From NCBI GenBank assembly GCA_020091685.1, contig CM034613.1, positions 12,332,775 through 12,396,774 on the forward strand: a DNA stretch of 64,000 nt, written 5' to 3'. The position numbers were made by a program, and so were the translations under genes. Position 1 is the stretch's first letter, and each line of letters opens with the position of its first letter. The stretch comes from Lutjanus erythropterus (taxonomy: Eukaryota > Chordata > Actinopteri > Lutjaniformes > Lutjanidae). Under the pieces are notes generated by a model. The model saw only the letters and a program-made list of their open reading frames with translations. It was not told the origin of the DNA and searched no databases. Of the stretch, positions 49,501 through 58,104 are shown in pieces.

Positions 49501-51295
49501 TTTACCAGCTCCTACGCTGCTTCTTATGTGCACTGTAGTAAACTGTTACAAACAAGGTGAGACAAAAGTTGTCTGCAGTCTAACTGCTTAGATCAGTTTG
49601 ACACGTAAAAATCTTGAAATGCTTCACTGTTATTGGTGCTTTTAATGTTTTGGTTAAAGCCACACTGATATATTGGCCTGATATGGACGTACATGGGCGT
49701 ACATTACGGGTGTGTATCTCACGGACTGAGACCAGTTCGATACGTCTCTCATTACGATATATCTTATAAATTTTTAAATAGCGATCGATTTGGTTCGATA
49801 TGATTCAGCTCTGTCATGATACGATATAATATGATGCAATGCAAGATAATGCAATGTGTGAATCTTTACATTTTGATTCTACATTTGTAGAGTGCTATTA
49901 GTTGTGAAAAGAAATCCTGATAGTTTTATTAACTATAGTAACACTAGAGACAGAGAGAAGGAGATATTACAGTGGTGTTAACATCTTTTTATGAGTCTCA
50001 TGTGTAAATGAGATCCTGTAGCCTAAATGAGAATCTGTGAACAAACTTTAAAACTGTTTAAAATATCAGTATTTTTGCAGTAAGATGATCTGCTGCTCTG
50101 TTTCATATGAAGAGTGCTGTGGTTTTGATTAGTGTGGAGGAACAGTGATGTTCTGTGTTACCTGCTCTCACAGGGACATGACGTCTCTGTGGGTCAGACT
50201 TGTGGCTCTGTACTCTGCTGTCAGACACGTTTTTGCATAAATGATTCACAGCAGCGTTTTTCGTCATTCCTATAAAACCCAAACTTATTCTACACCCACC
50301 ACGTTTTCAGCGCGGTCCGTTTAGAGCAAATGAAGAGGAGACACAGGAGAGGGAGGAGGGAGCGCTTGTTTTGTGTGAGCGCAGCAGCAGGCGTCCAGTG
50401 AGAGCAGTGCAGGCAGAGGCAAGAGGCGTGAGACAACGGGGGAAAGTTACAGCGGCAGCTCCCCGACGCCAAAAATGTATGTGCGCCCTAATTAGAGCAT
50501 CAGTGCTGCATCGATTCGTTTCCAATTCACGTTCAGCTTTTTACCGATACAGGCCGTCTGAACCGATGCACTCGTGTCTTACACATTAAAAGTCCGATGT
50601 GTTGGATGCAACATGCACAGATATAAAAACTTTTTTTTTATGCAACATACAATACAGATGCTTGGGGTGACTTAATGTAGCACAATGGGGAACATTTATG
50701 AGGACAAGAGGTGCTCGTTGCAGGTGTGAACACTGAGAAGCCACTTCATGTTTTACAACCTGCCCATAATTGACTGAAAATATTGATGATACTGATGTTC
50801 ATTTATCCATTTATTTTATTAGTCTTTTTACTTTACTTACTTTCAACCTTCCCAATCATGCTAGAAGGTGTGTTGTCAAAGTATGTCACATTTTGTGTAA
50901 AAGACTGAAAACATATTTTACTGTATTATTTCTAGACATCTCCTGTTCAGTTGAGACAAAGCCATCCAGTGGAGGCACAGCCACAACGTGCACCCAGAGC
51001 CTCTACCTCTTCTTCCAGTGAAGCTGATGCTGCTTATGAAAATGTGGACGCCATGCAGCCCAGTCAGACCAGCAGCCCAAGAGAGGAACTGGGCCAGACA
51101 GTGGATACTGTCTACAGCTTTTTACAGGCAACAAATGCGAAAGCCTCGGCTGGCAACGGTGACAGCAGTAAAAGTGAAAAGGGCCACATGCAAATACATG
51201 AGGCATCAAATTCACATTCTGTCACCCCGGATCAGGCAGAGCAGCCTGCGCAAATTGACACGGTGTACAGTGTGTTGCAAAAAACCAAAAACTAA
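46554..51295 (+). CDS. SLAM/CD2-family immune receptor (five exons)
   Basis: SLAM-family proteins are leukocyte surface receptors that bind partners of the same family and signal through SAP-type adaptors. Joined exons 46554-46587, 46796-47086, 47747-48001, 48616-48770 and 50936-51295 encode 364 residues with matching phases. Order: signal peptide (MLLLLSCWIIAG), an N-terminal Ig V-like domain with LNETDSGIYTV, and a C2-type Ig domain with six cysteines and many N-glycosylation sites (NHT, NIT, NCS, NRS, NVS). A membrane helix follows at about 209-232 (IIIAALTAVCAFICILIVCV), then a cytoplasmic tail with tyrosines 279 (AAYENV), 305 (TVYSFL) and 356 (TVYSVL). The last two fit the ITSM pattern TxYxx[V/I/L]. 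Which human family member it matches best (CD48, CD244, SLAMF) cannot be told by eye, so no symbol is given. Confidence 0.85.
46796..47086 (+). CDS. SLAM-like exon 2 (V-like domain)
   Basis: Acceptor tttcctatcag, donor gaag|gtaagt. Residues 12-108. The DSGIY motif marks the F strand. The canonical B-F disulphide is not obvious, as is usual for SLAM-family N-terminal domains. Confidence 0.85.
47747..48001 (+). CDS. SLAM-like exon 3 (C2 domain)
   Basis: Acceptor ttttttggctgcag, donor acat|gtaagt. Residues 109-193, including FCNITVNCSIQNDWAWSVCD and VVCSGSNHVSTSNVSES. The cysteine spacing fits the two-disulphide second domain of SLAM receptors. Confidence 0.87.
48616..48770 (+). CDS. SLAM-like exon 4 (membrane segment)
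   Basis: Acceptor gtctttccag, donor ccaccag|gtaagc. The split codon completes Cys-194. Encodes a stalk, one hydrophobic helix and a basic stop-transfer (KRHCSRER). Confidence 0.85.
48771..50935. other. SLAM-like intron 4 with repeat DNA
   Basis: Largest intron of the gene (2.2 kb). At about 49,172 a stretch gggccgggcggtatggcct matches, from memory, the start of a common fish repeat. 49,690-50,600 is discussed separately. No exon seen. Confidence 0.5.
49690..50600. mobile_element. Possible decayed hAT-type element
   Basis: The left part has cagttcgatacgtctctcat, attacgatatatc and cgatttggttcgatatga. The right part has gctgcatcgattcgtttcc and taccgatacaggccgtctg, giving degenerate inverted gatacg/cgatac motifs at both ends. 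A CpG-rich interior (50,310-50,480) contrasts with the AT-rich intron. Fish hAT elements have such ends and interior, but I found no clean terminal repeat or target duplication, so the limits are rough. Confidence 0.4.
50936..51295 (+). CDS. SLAM-like exon 5 (signalling tail)
   Basis: Acceptor tattatttctag, stop TAA at 51,293-51,295; 119 codons. Carries all three tyrosine motifs in a Ser/Gln-rich, otherwise unstructured tail. The two TVYS motifs, each preceded by Asp and followed by Leu-Gln, look like duplicates 51 residues apart. Confidence 0.85.
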   Translation, partial: TSPVQLRQSHPVEAQPQRAPRASTSSSSEADAAYENVDAMQPSQTSSPREELGQTVDTVYSFLQATNAKASAGNGDSSKSEKGHMQIHEASNSHSVTPDQAEQPAQIDTVYSVLQKTKN

Positions 51296-52710
51296 GAAGA
51301 CACAGCAACACCAGTAGGGAAAACAAGATATCTGAATGATGATATGGACATCCATGGACACATATTTATGGAATATGCATTCTTTTTGTGCAGTATTTTG
51401 CATATTTGTTTTCTTTCAGAGAAGATAGTGGGACTTGTGTGTATTTTTTCAGCTGCGAGTGTAAGAACTGAACTGAATTGACAACTAAAACGTTGTGTAA
51501 TGTAACATCCAGTGTTGTCGGTGGCAGCAGCAGTGAGCTGTAGACCATCAGCTGAACAATGAGAGTTTCTGCTTTATCACAAATACTACAGACATACGTA
51601 ACTCATCTTGCTGAAAATATCATGTTGGTATCATAGCTGCTTGCAAACCATGTTATTACATGGCTTTGTTAAATACTCTATTCTGATTGGTCAATTACAG
51701 CGTCCTAAAGTCTGTATAGCAGTGTTGCTATGAAGAATAGACAGTTTTCATTTGCAGTCAGCCACACCAAATAATCACATTACACAGTTTGTTTGATTTG
51801 CAGTCTTGTTGATTTTCTTTAAGTGCATGCATTCTTAAAGTGTGAGGTTAAACTGTCACATTAACCGTGTGTTTCATTGTCTTTGATTTGCTGTGGTTGT
51901 TAGTGACGGTTCTCTTCCTGGTTGAGCAAAAAGTGTCTCTGAGGGCTGAAGCTCATCAAACCAAAGCATGTGCTGCCAAGTCAGAGGTGGGGAATCATGC
52001 TTTAGTTAGATTTTTCCTTGTATTAGTTGTAGCTAGTGTCCATCTTGTTTTCCCCTTTGTGTTATTTGGTTTGGTCAAGCCACTATATATGCAAGCCTTA
52101 AAAAAGATTAATGCTTGCTCAGTCAACTCGAGGCACTGTCTTATTCAGTGTTATCAACAGACTCCACTATTCTGAATCCAAGCTCAAAGCAAAGGCAGTA
52201 CGACAGAGGTAAATCTCCTCCACAGCTTGGTCCTCTGTCCCAGGATAGAGAGATACTGGACAGTTATTGTGCTGGGAACCTCACATTCACAGCTTCATTC
52301 AGAAGAGCACAGCAGCAGCTTCCCTCGGATGGTTTGAATACAGCCAAAAAATTAATTCTGACACTCTGGAAGAAGAAGGAGGTTCCCGCTTTTGAGCTGT
52401 GGCTCAAAGACATGACCTACATGCGACATATCGGAAAAATAAGGCTCAGTCTCAGTTTAACAAGATGTGGCCTCGCCTTTTACCTGAGAAACAACCCATA
52501 GTGGACTCTCCTTGTAGTGGACTGTCCATTATTATTTTACATTACATTACGTTTGTTATTTTTGTATTATTTTCCATCACAACCTTTAACATTTCGTTTT
52601 GCATACTGAGAAGAAGGGAGGGAGGAAGTGTGGGTGGGTGTTATGAATGTGTGCTACTTTTGTATTTATGTTGGATTAGTAAGTGATTTGATATACCTGT
52701 GAATAAAGAT
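51296..52710 (+). other. Probable 3' UTR of the SLAM-like gene
   Basis: No start of another gene. AATAAA at 52,702-52,707 is a candidate polyadenylation signal. The region includes a LINE remnant (52,190-52,520). Confidence 0.4.
52190..52520 (+). pseudogene. L1-like LINE ORF2 C-terminal remnant
   Basis: The frame through 52,336-52,430 reads AKKLILTLWKKKEVPAFELW followed by LKDMTYMRHIGKIR. This resembles the tail of L1/Tx1-type ORF2 proteins (pattern ARKLIxxxWK...PxxxxWxxxMxxxxxxEKIxY). The frame then shifts: a downstream frame reads NKMWPRLLPEKQP. Only the very end of such an element is present. Assignment rests on pattern memory. Confidence 0.45.
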
Positions 52711-53650
52711 GTAACATTTGCATATAGACTGCTTTACTTTTTTATTTTATTTTTGCTTTAAAATGTTTTTTTTTTCAGTTTTAGGTTGACTATGGTTACA
52801 TGATCTTTTAAATCTTTTTGAGGTGTTAAAAAGATCCTCAAGAGCATTGTTTTATTTGAACAACACTGCTCTAGCTTCTATGGGCTTTCTCACAGAGGGT
52901 TTCTTTAATCAGTCTTTCTGAAGTGACAAAAGATATTCGGTCATATTCTGTCTTGAGAGTACAAATCAAACGCCTCATCTTAAACGATATATATATTTAT
53001 TTAGGTTTTCTTTTTGCATTTCACCATTATACATAACTTACAGCAAAGATATTAATATAAATATATTAATAAATTTAATATATTTTAAAATAAAATGTTT
53101 TTTTCTTGTACAGCTTAAAAGAAGCATTTCAGTCACTTTGAGAGTGTGTAATAAATTTATTTCGGTGAGTGCTGATCATGTCCTTTTAATTCTGTAAGTA
53201 TACATACATACAGATACATATTTCAAAGGTGGACGTTCATTTTTCAGAATTACTCACCCTTAAAATAATTTACTGTTGGGAAAAATGTATGGCAGACACT
53301 GTAACTCAAGATCTTTCTTCAACCATTGCAGTGAAAATGTGAAAGTTCTGTTTAAAAACAAACAAACAAAAAATTTTTGCACATGCACAAGTGATTACAA
53401 TAAAATGCTAGGTATGTGTGATTAAATATGATGATCTTATGTGTCATGGATGAGCAGTTTTAAAGAGGGCAGGAAGCATAAATGTCACAGAATGCTGTGG
53501 TCAGAATCACCGTATTTCTTTGAGTTAGGTGTAAAAAGGAAGGAAGAACATATACTGATAAGATGTTCAAGACAAAGTTGGTTAACTTCTCTCCTCTCAC
53601 TCTGCTGCCTTATCATTGATACAAATTTGACCATTTTGTTGGACGTGAAG
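52711..53650. other. Intergenic DNA, nothing recognised
   Basis: Very AT-rich, for example around 52,980-53,100. No element or exon before the Fc-receptor-like start codon. Confidence 0.5.
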
Positions 53651-53687
53651 ATGTGGCACACTTTGCGATGTGTTCTGGGGTTATTCT
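53651..53687 (+). CDS. Fc-receptor-like exon 1 (signal peptide, part 1)
   Basis: ATG at 53,651, twelve codons plus one base, donor ttct|gtgagt. Reads MWHTLRCVLGLF. Confidence 0.7.
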
Positions 53688-54141
53688 GTGAGTACATCAC
53701 TGACTTTATAATTTCATGATGCTCAGAAGTCGACTGTTTTTTATCCACGTAGTAAATTTGTAGACATGATCCGGGTCGCTGACTTGACCTGCTTCAGAGT
53801 TGAGAACTATGTTAAATATGAATAGCATATGGTCTAAGGTATTATGTGTATACAGCATTCATACAGCTTTGTACCAACAAACATTTTTCTTTCATGTGGA
53901 GAACAAGATTTTTAGGTCAGGTCATCTCTGCAGCACTACACCTGCTAAAAACACTAAAAATGCATTTTGGTTCTTGTCCTGCAGTTTGGTTAATACACTT
54001 CTGTGAGTCAGATAATATTGCGCTTTATTGTGGAGCCCTAACACTGCTGATTGAAAAACAAAATCATGCACTGATGAAACTCAAGCTGGATTTTTAAATG
54101 CCTTTCATTTTTGTCTGATGAAGTTCTGATCTTTATTTTAG

Positions 54142-54174
54142 TGCTGAATATCCACCTGTACGGACATGCTGAAG
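54142..54174 (+). CDS. Fc-receptor-like exon 2 (signal peptide, part 2)
   Basis: A 33-bp mini-exon, acceptor ctttattttag, donor gaag|gtgaac; completes LLNIHLYGHAE. A split signal peptide with a mini-exon of this kind is typical of Fc-receptor genes. Confidence 0.7.
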
Positions 54175-54839
54175 GTGAACAATTTGTGTTTTTTCACTTT
54201 ATATTTTAGTGATTTATTCTGTTTATTTCAGCTGAAACTTATTTATCTACTGTATCACATTCTCTTCCTGGAGTGATGTAACATCTCTGCTAAATGTAAT
54301 CTTTTTTTAATTGTATCATGGACATTCAGCATTAACTGACGCCCCACGCCCCACACTGGGGTATTTTGGCATTTTTATATTTCATATTCCTGACAATGTT
54401 GATTAAACACAGACTGCCATTTTTGACAAATCTTAAATTTCTGCTCAATATTTAAAAAAAATGATCATGCCATTTAATCACCATTGCACCTTTAGCCTTT
54501 TTTCTATATGCATTTCTTGATGTGAACAGCTAAACTCTGCTGTTCCTTTCTTCATTTCCTACTCAGACTGTTTGTGATAGTCAGGTCAGTCTGTTTGTAA
54601 GCTGTTTTTTCCCTTCAGAGGCTGCTTGGCTCCTCACTGGCTGTTGAGTAGTCTCTTTTAAACAACTTGTGACATAATTGTGTTATACAGTTGCTGTTGA
54701 TGTGTTCACAGGATCTTTTAAATATTGCTGCCGAATAGAAAAACAAGCATTCACATTACTAGTGTGAGCAGAAAAAAAAATTTATATGTTTACCTTAAAT
54801 CTTGTTTGAATTCTAGCTGGGTATTTTGTGTGTTAACAG

Positions 54840-55110
54840 CTCCTAACGGGGTCATTTTGACCCTTCATCCCAACTGGACTCAGATATTCAGCGGTGAGAC
54901 GATCACTCTTAAAATGTGAGATCCAGGGGGGTGGAGTCACAGGTTGGATGTATGAATGGACTCCATCCAAATTAAACACACCTCCAACATACAGTGAATA
55001 CAGGATTGACAGCGCTACTGAGTCCCACAGTGGAGATTACAGGTGTAAGGGCAGAACAGACTCTTCTTCCTCAACAGAGTGGAGTAACACCATCACACTG
55101 ACAGTATCAT
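54840..55110 (+). pseudogene. Fc-receptor-like exon 3 (Ig domain 1), +1 frameshift
   Basis: Acceptor tgtgttaacag, donor tcat|gtaagt. Starts APNGVILTLHPNWTQIF...GETITLK and then meets TGA. One base later the domain resumes with CEIQGGGVTGWMYEW, HSGDYRCKG and ends TITLTVS. Length 271 bp instead of a multiple of 3. Confidence 0.8.
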
Positions 55111-55392
55111 GTAAGTTGGACCATCATTCATCTACTGTATAATGAAATCGGGCAACAGAAAACACCTCTTCTTTCTTTAACAAATGACCAAATCTGTATG
55201 CCATTTTTTTTTTGTAATATCCAAATTTGAGATTTAATCCTTTCAGGATAATTTTGATCTGGATAAAAAGTTTTGAAATACTAGACCCTGGATAGTTACA
55301 GTAGAGGGGTAGAGTAGGCTGCACAATTTAAATTGCATTAAATCACAGTGACAGTAATTTCCTCTTTTACATGTTTGTTCTAAATCAAACAG

Positions 55393-55665
55393 CACCCAGA
55401 CCAAAGGCCCACCTGAGCGCTGACAAGAGTTATGTTCCAGTAGGGAGCAGTGTGACCCTGACCTGCTCTGTGAGCCCTTCATCATCTGGTTGGAAATACT
55501 TCTGGTACAGAGGAGAGAAAACCTCTGAACCCCTGACTGAACAACATGTTGTTTTCCTCTCAAATGGAAAAATCAGAGTGTCACAGGAAGGACTCTACTG
55601 GTGCAGAGGAGGAAGAGGAGAGTCACTTTACTACACAGAGTACAGTCATTCAATCATCAGAATTA
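55393..55665 (+). CDS. Fc-receptor-like exon 4 (Ig domain 2)
   Basis: Acceptor taaatcaaacag, donor aatta|gtgagt, 273 bp, frame intact. Contains VGSSVTLTCSVSPSSSGWKY, FWYRGEKTSEP and LYWCRGGRGESLYYTEYS, with both Ig cysteines. Confidence 0.85.
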
Positions 55666-55788
55666 GTGAGTTTGACATTTGTTTTAGAAAAAAAAAACAT
55701 TTTGTATTCATAATTATTAATTTAAAAAGGTTTTGATGTAGCTTTAACATTCTGCCATTTTTGTATCCTGACTTGAATTCTTGAACAG

Positions 55789-56068
55789 CTGCAAACAAGG
55801 CTGTTATGACTCTGCAACCAAACTGGTCTGAAATATACAGAGGAGAGACGATCACTCTCAGATGTGAGATTGAGGACGGAGGAGACACTGAGTGGACGTA
55901 TGAATGGAAAACAATCAGCTCAAAAAAAAACTTCAAATCAAACTGAACTCAGGATTAGATCTGTTGATGTTTCCCACAGTGGAGACTACAGGTGTAAGGG
56001 CAGAATGAAAAGTGAACAACAGTCTTCAACAGATTGGAGTGATCCCATCAAACTGACAGTATCAGACA
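55789..56068 (+). pseudogene. Fc-receptor-like exon 5 (Ig domain 3), +1 frameshift
   Basis: Acceptor ttcttgaacag, donor agaca|gtaagt, 280 bp. Reads MTLQPNWSEIYRGETITLRC then DTEWTYEWKTISS. The frame is lost in the A9 run; beyond it TSNQTELRIRSVDVSHSGDY and SDPIKLTVS follow in the next frame. Similar in sequence to domain 1. Confidence 0.8.
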
Positions 56069-56230
56069 GTAAGTCACATCACATTTATTTTAAAGTGAAT
56101 ATAATGCAGTTTGTGGCTCATATATATATATTTACATGTAAATCTTTCAGTTTGTATGTACTGATTGTGCAGGATGCATTTGGTCCATTATGAATATATG
56201 TTTTCATTCTTAAAAATAATTTTCCAACAG

Positions 56231-56536
56231 ATATACCCCAGCCTGTCCTCACTGTGTCTCCATCATGGTTGAGTCCTGGAGACTCAGTAACTCTGAACTG
56301 TGAGGTTCAACATCCATCTGCAGGATGGAGGTTCTACTGGTATAAGATTGTTCCTCAACTATCAGACAGATACTCTTACAGCCCTGAGCTGCTACCTGAC
56401 AGCACCAATGGGACTGAACAGGATTCCTACATCGTCCATGGACAGACACACACAGCAGGATATGTGTGCAGAACTGGAAGAGGAGATCCAGTGTATTACA
56501 CTCATTACAGTGAACCAAAGTTTGTCTGGTCTGCAG
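56231..56536 (+). CDS. Fc-receptor-like exon 6 (Ig domain 4)
   Basis: Acceptor attttccaacag, donor ctgcag|gtcagt, 306 bp, frame intact. Contains PGDSVTLNCEVQHPSAGWRF, YWYKIVPQLSD, AGYVCRTGRGDPVYYTHYS and EPKFVWSAG. Similar to domain 2. In related fish proteins more domains or a membrane exon would follow, and none is seen before the gap. Confidence 0.85.
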
Positions 56537-57222
56537 GTCAGTTTGTTTCTGTCTGTCCTGTCATTTTCTGTCTTCTTTATTTACTTGCACAACAGGGAGA
56601 AGATGTGTTAAAAGACTCTTGGTTAGTGGTCAGGTAGGCATATGGACAGAAAAAACTGTCTGGTTCAGGACATGAAAAGCCAAAGACGTCAGCAGGTAAA
56701 GTGGATGAGGGAAACAAACGGCTTGAGAACTGAGACAACTCAGACAAATAAGAGGGAAAAACTCACTGTATGGGCAACAGTTCAGCATGTTTTAGTGTGA
56801 AAATACTCATCTTCTGAATCTCTGATGGATGACAGATAAAAGTAGTTTCCCACATCACAGACAACAGAAGTTGTATTAAATTTTCATCTTATTTAAAATA
56901 TACTGATATGGTAATGTAACGGGTGCATGGATAGGCATAACAGAAGACAGCTGGTGGACGGTTTTCTGGCATTTATTGGCTCCTGCAGAAGACATAAAAT
57001 ATTCTTTTGGCTTTCTAGACTCTCCCATCTGCACTTCTGGCCCCTCAGCAATCCAAAACAGCACCATCTGATTTACTTTTTTTTTTTCTCAAAATGCATA
57101 TGAGTTTATTATCTTAACATTACATTACACTTTCAAATCACTTTACACATTTCTCTATCAAGAGCTATGAAATTTTACCTTAAAACATTTAACAAACAGC
57201 ATATTTCAACAGTAAATATCCT
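56537..57222. other. DNA between the Fc-receptor-like exon 6 and the gap
   Basis: No membrane-spanning exon recognised on the plus strand. The section at 56,918-57,070 looks repeat-like but was not identified. Confidence 0.45.
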
Positions 57223-57722
57223 NNNNNNNNNNNNNNNNNNNNNNNNNNNNNNNNNNNNNNNNNNNNNNNNNNNNNNNNNNNNNNNNNNNNNNNNNNNNNN
57301 NNNNNNNNNNNNNNNNNNNNNNNNNNNNNNNNNNNNNNNNNNNNNNNNNNNNNNNNNNNNNNNNNNNNNNNNNNNNNNNNNNNNNNNNNNNNNNNNNNNN
57401 NNNNNNNNNNNNNNNNNNNNNNNNNNNNNNNNNNNNNNNNNNNNNNNNNNNNNNNNNNNNNNNNNNNNNNNNNNNNNNNNNNNNNNNNNNNNNNNNNNNN
57501 NNNNNNNNNNNNNNNNNNNNNNNNNNNNNNNNNNNNNNNNNNNNNNNNNNNNNNNNNNNNNNNNNNNNNNNNNNNNNNNNNNNNNNNNNNNNNNNNNNNN
57601 NNNNNNNNNNNNNNNNNNNNNNNNNNNNNNNNNNNNNNNNNNNNNNNNNNNNNNNNNNNNNNNNNNNNNNNNNNNNNNNNNNNNNNNNNNNNNNNNNNNN
57701 NNNNNNNNNNNNNNNNNNNNNN
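57223..57722. other. Assembly gap, exactly 500 N
   Basis: A run of 500 N, a conventional placeholder for a gap of unknown size. It removes the 3' ends of the two convergent genes on either side. Open frames drawn through it are artefacts. Confidence 0.99.
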
Positions 57723-58104
57723 CAACCAGTGCATAGAGTGAAAGAACAAGAGCACAGAGTGAGACGAAGTGGGAGAAGGGGATCACGCTGTCACCACCGT
57801 CAAATACAGAGTTACCATCCTTTGTAGGAAAATAGGTGGGGTATGGTGTTGGAGGGCGTGGTGGTGTTGTGGGGTGTGAGGTTGGGCAGGTGAAGTTTAG
57901 ATCACTGTCAACTCCTGAGGAGGTGAAGGTGACGAAGCCCACTTGGCTGCTGCCAGTGACGTTGCTGATCCATTCCTGGTACTGGGACACGCGGGCGTAA
58001 CCTCCAGGATATCGAGGCTGGCCACAGCCACGACCAAAACTCACAACTCCAATCTGGACCCAGACACTACCATTTTTGGTCACCAGTGGACCCCCTCCGT
58101 CGCC
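57723..58104 (-). CDS. Serine protease homologue last exon, Ser position
   Basis: Acceptor cttttttccaaag; the exon begins [20 protein letters not shown], then [20 protein letters not shown]. It continues with [10 protein letters not shown], a Pro/Thr stalk and a hydrophobic C-terminus that runs into the gap. The GDSGGP serine is Gly (codon GGA). Confidence 0.88.

Larger units (their letters stand above)
53651..56536 (+). pseudogene. Fc-receptor-like gene, four Ig domains, two frameshifts
   Basis: Fish Fc-receptor-like proteins are leukocyte surface receptors related to mammalian FCRL/FCGR. Exons at 53651-53687 and 54142-54174 encode a signal peptide (MWHTLRCVLGLFLLNIHLYG). Ig-domain exons follow at 54840-55110, 55393-55665, 55789-56068 and 56231-56536. 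All intron phases are 1, so each Ig exon should be a multiple of 3. Exons 4 and 6 are 273 and 306 bp, but exons 3 and 5 are 271 and 280 bp, each one base too long. In exon 3 the extra base lies in the aaaa before tgtgag; in exon 5 in the nine-A run at about 55,922-55,930. Each brings an early stop. Both faults are in A-runs, so this is either a young pseudogene or an assembly error. No membrane exon is visible before the gap at 57,223, so the 3' end is missing. Confidence 0.75.

Noticed and set aside
57167-57736. Long open frames across the N run
   Set aside because: Artefacts of translating N; only the minus-strand part up to 57,723 is real.
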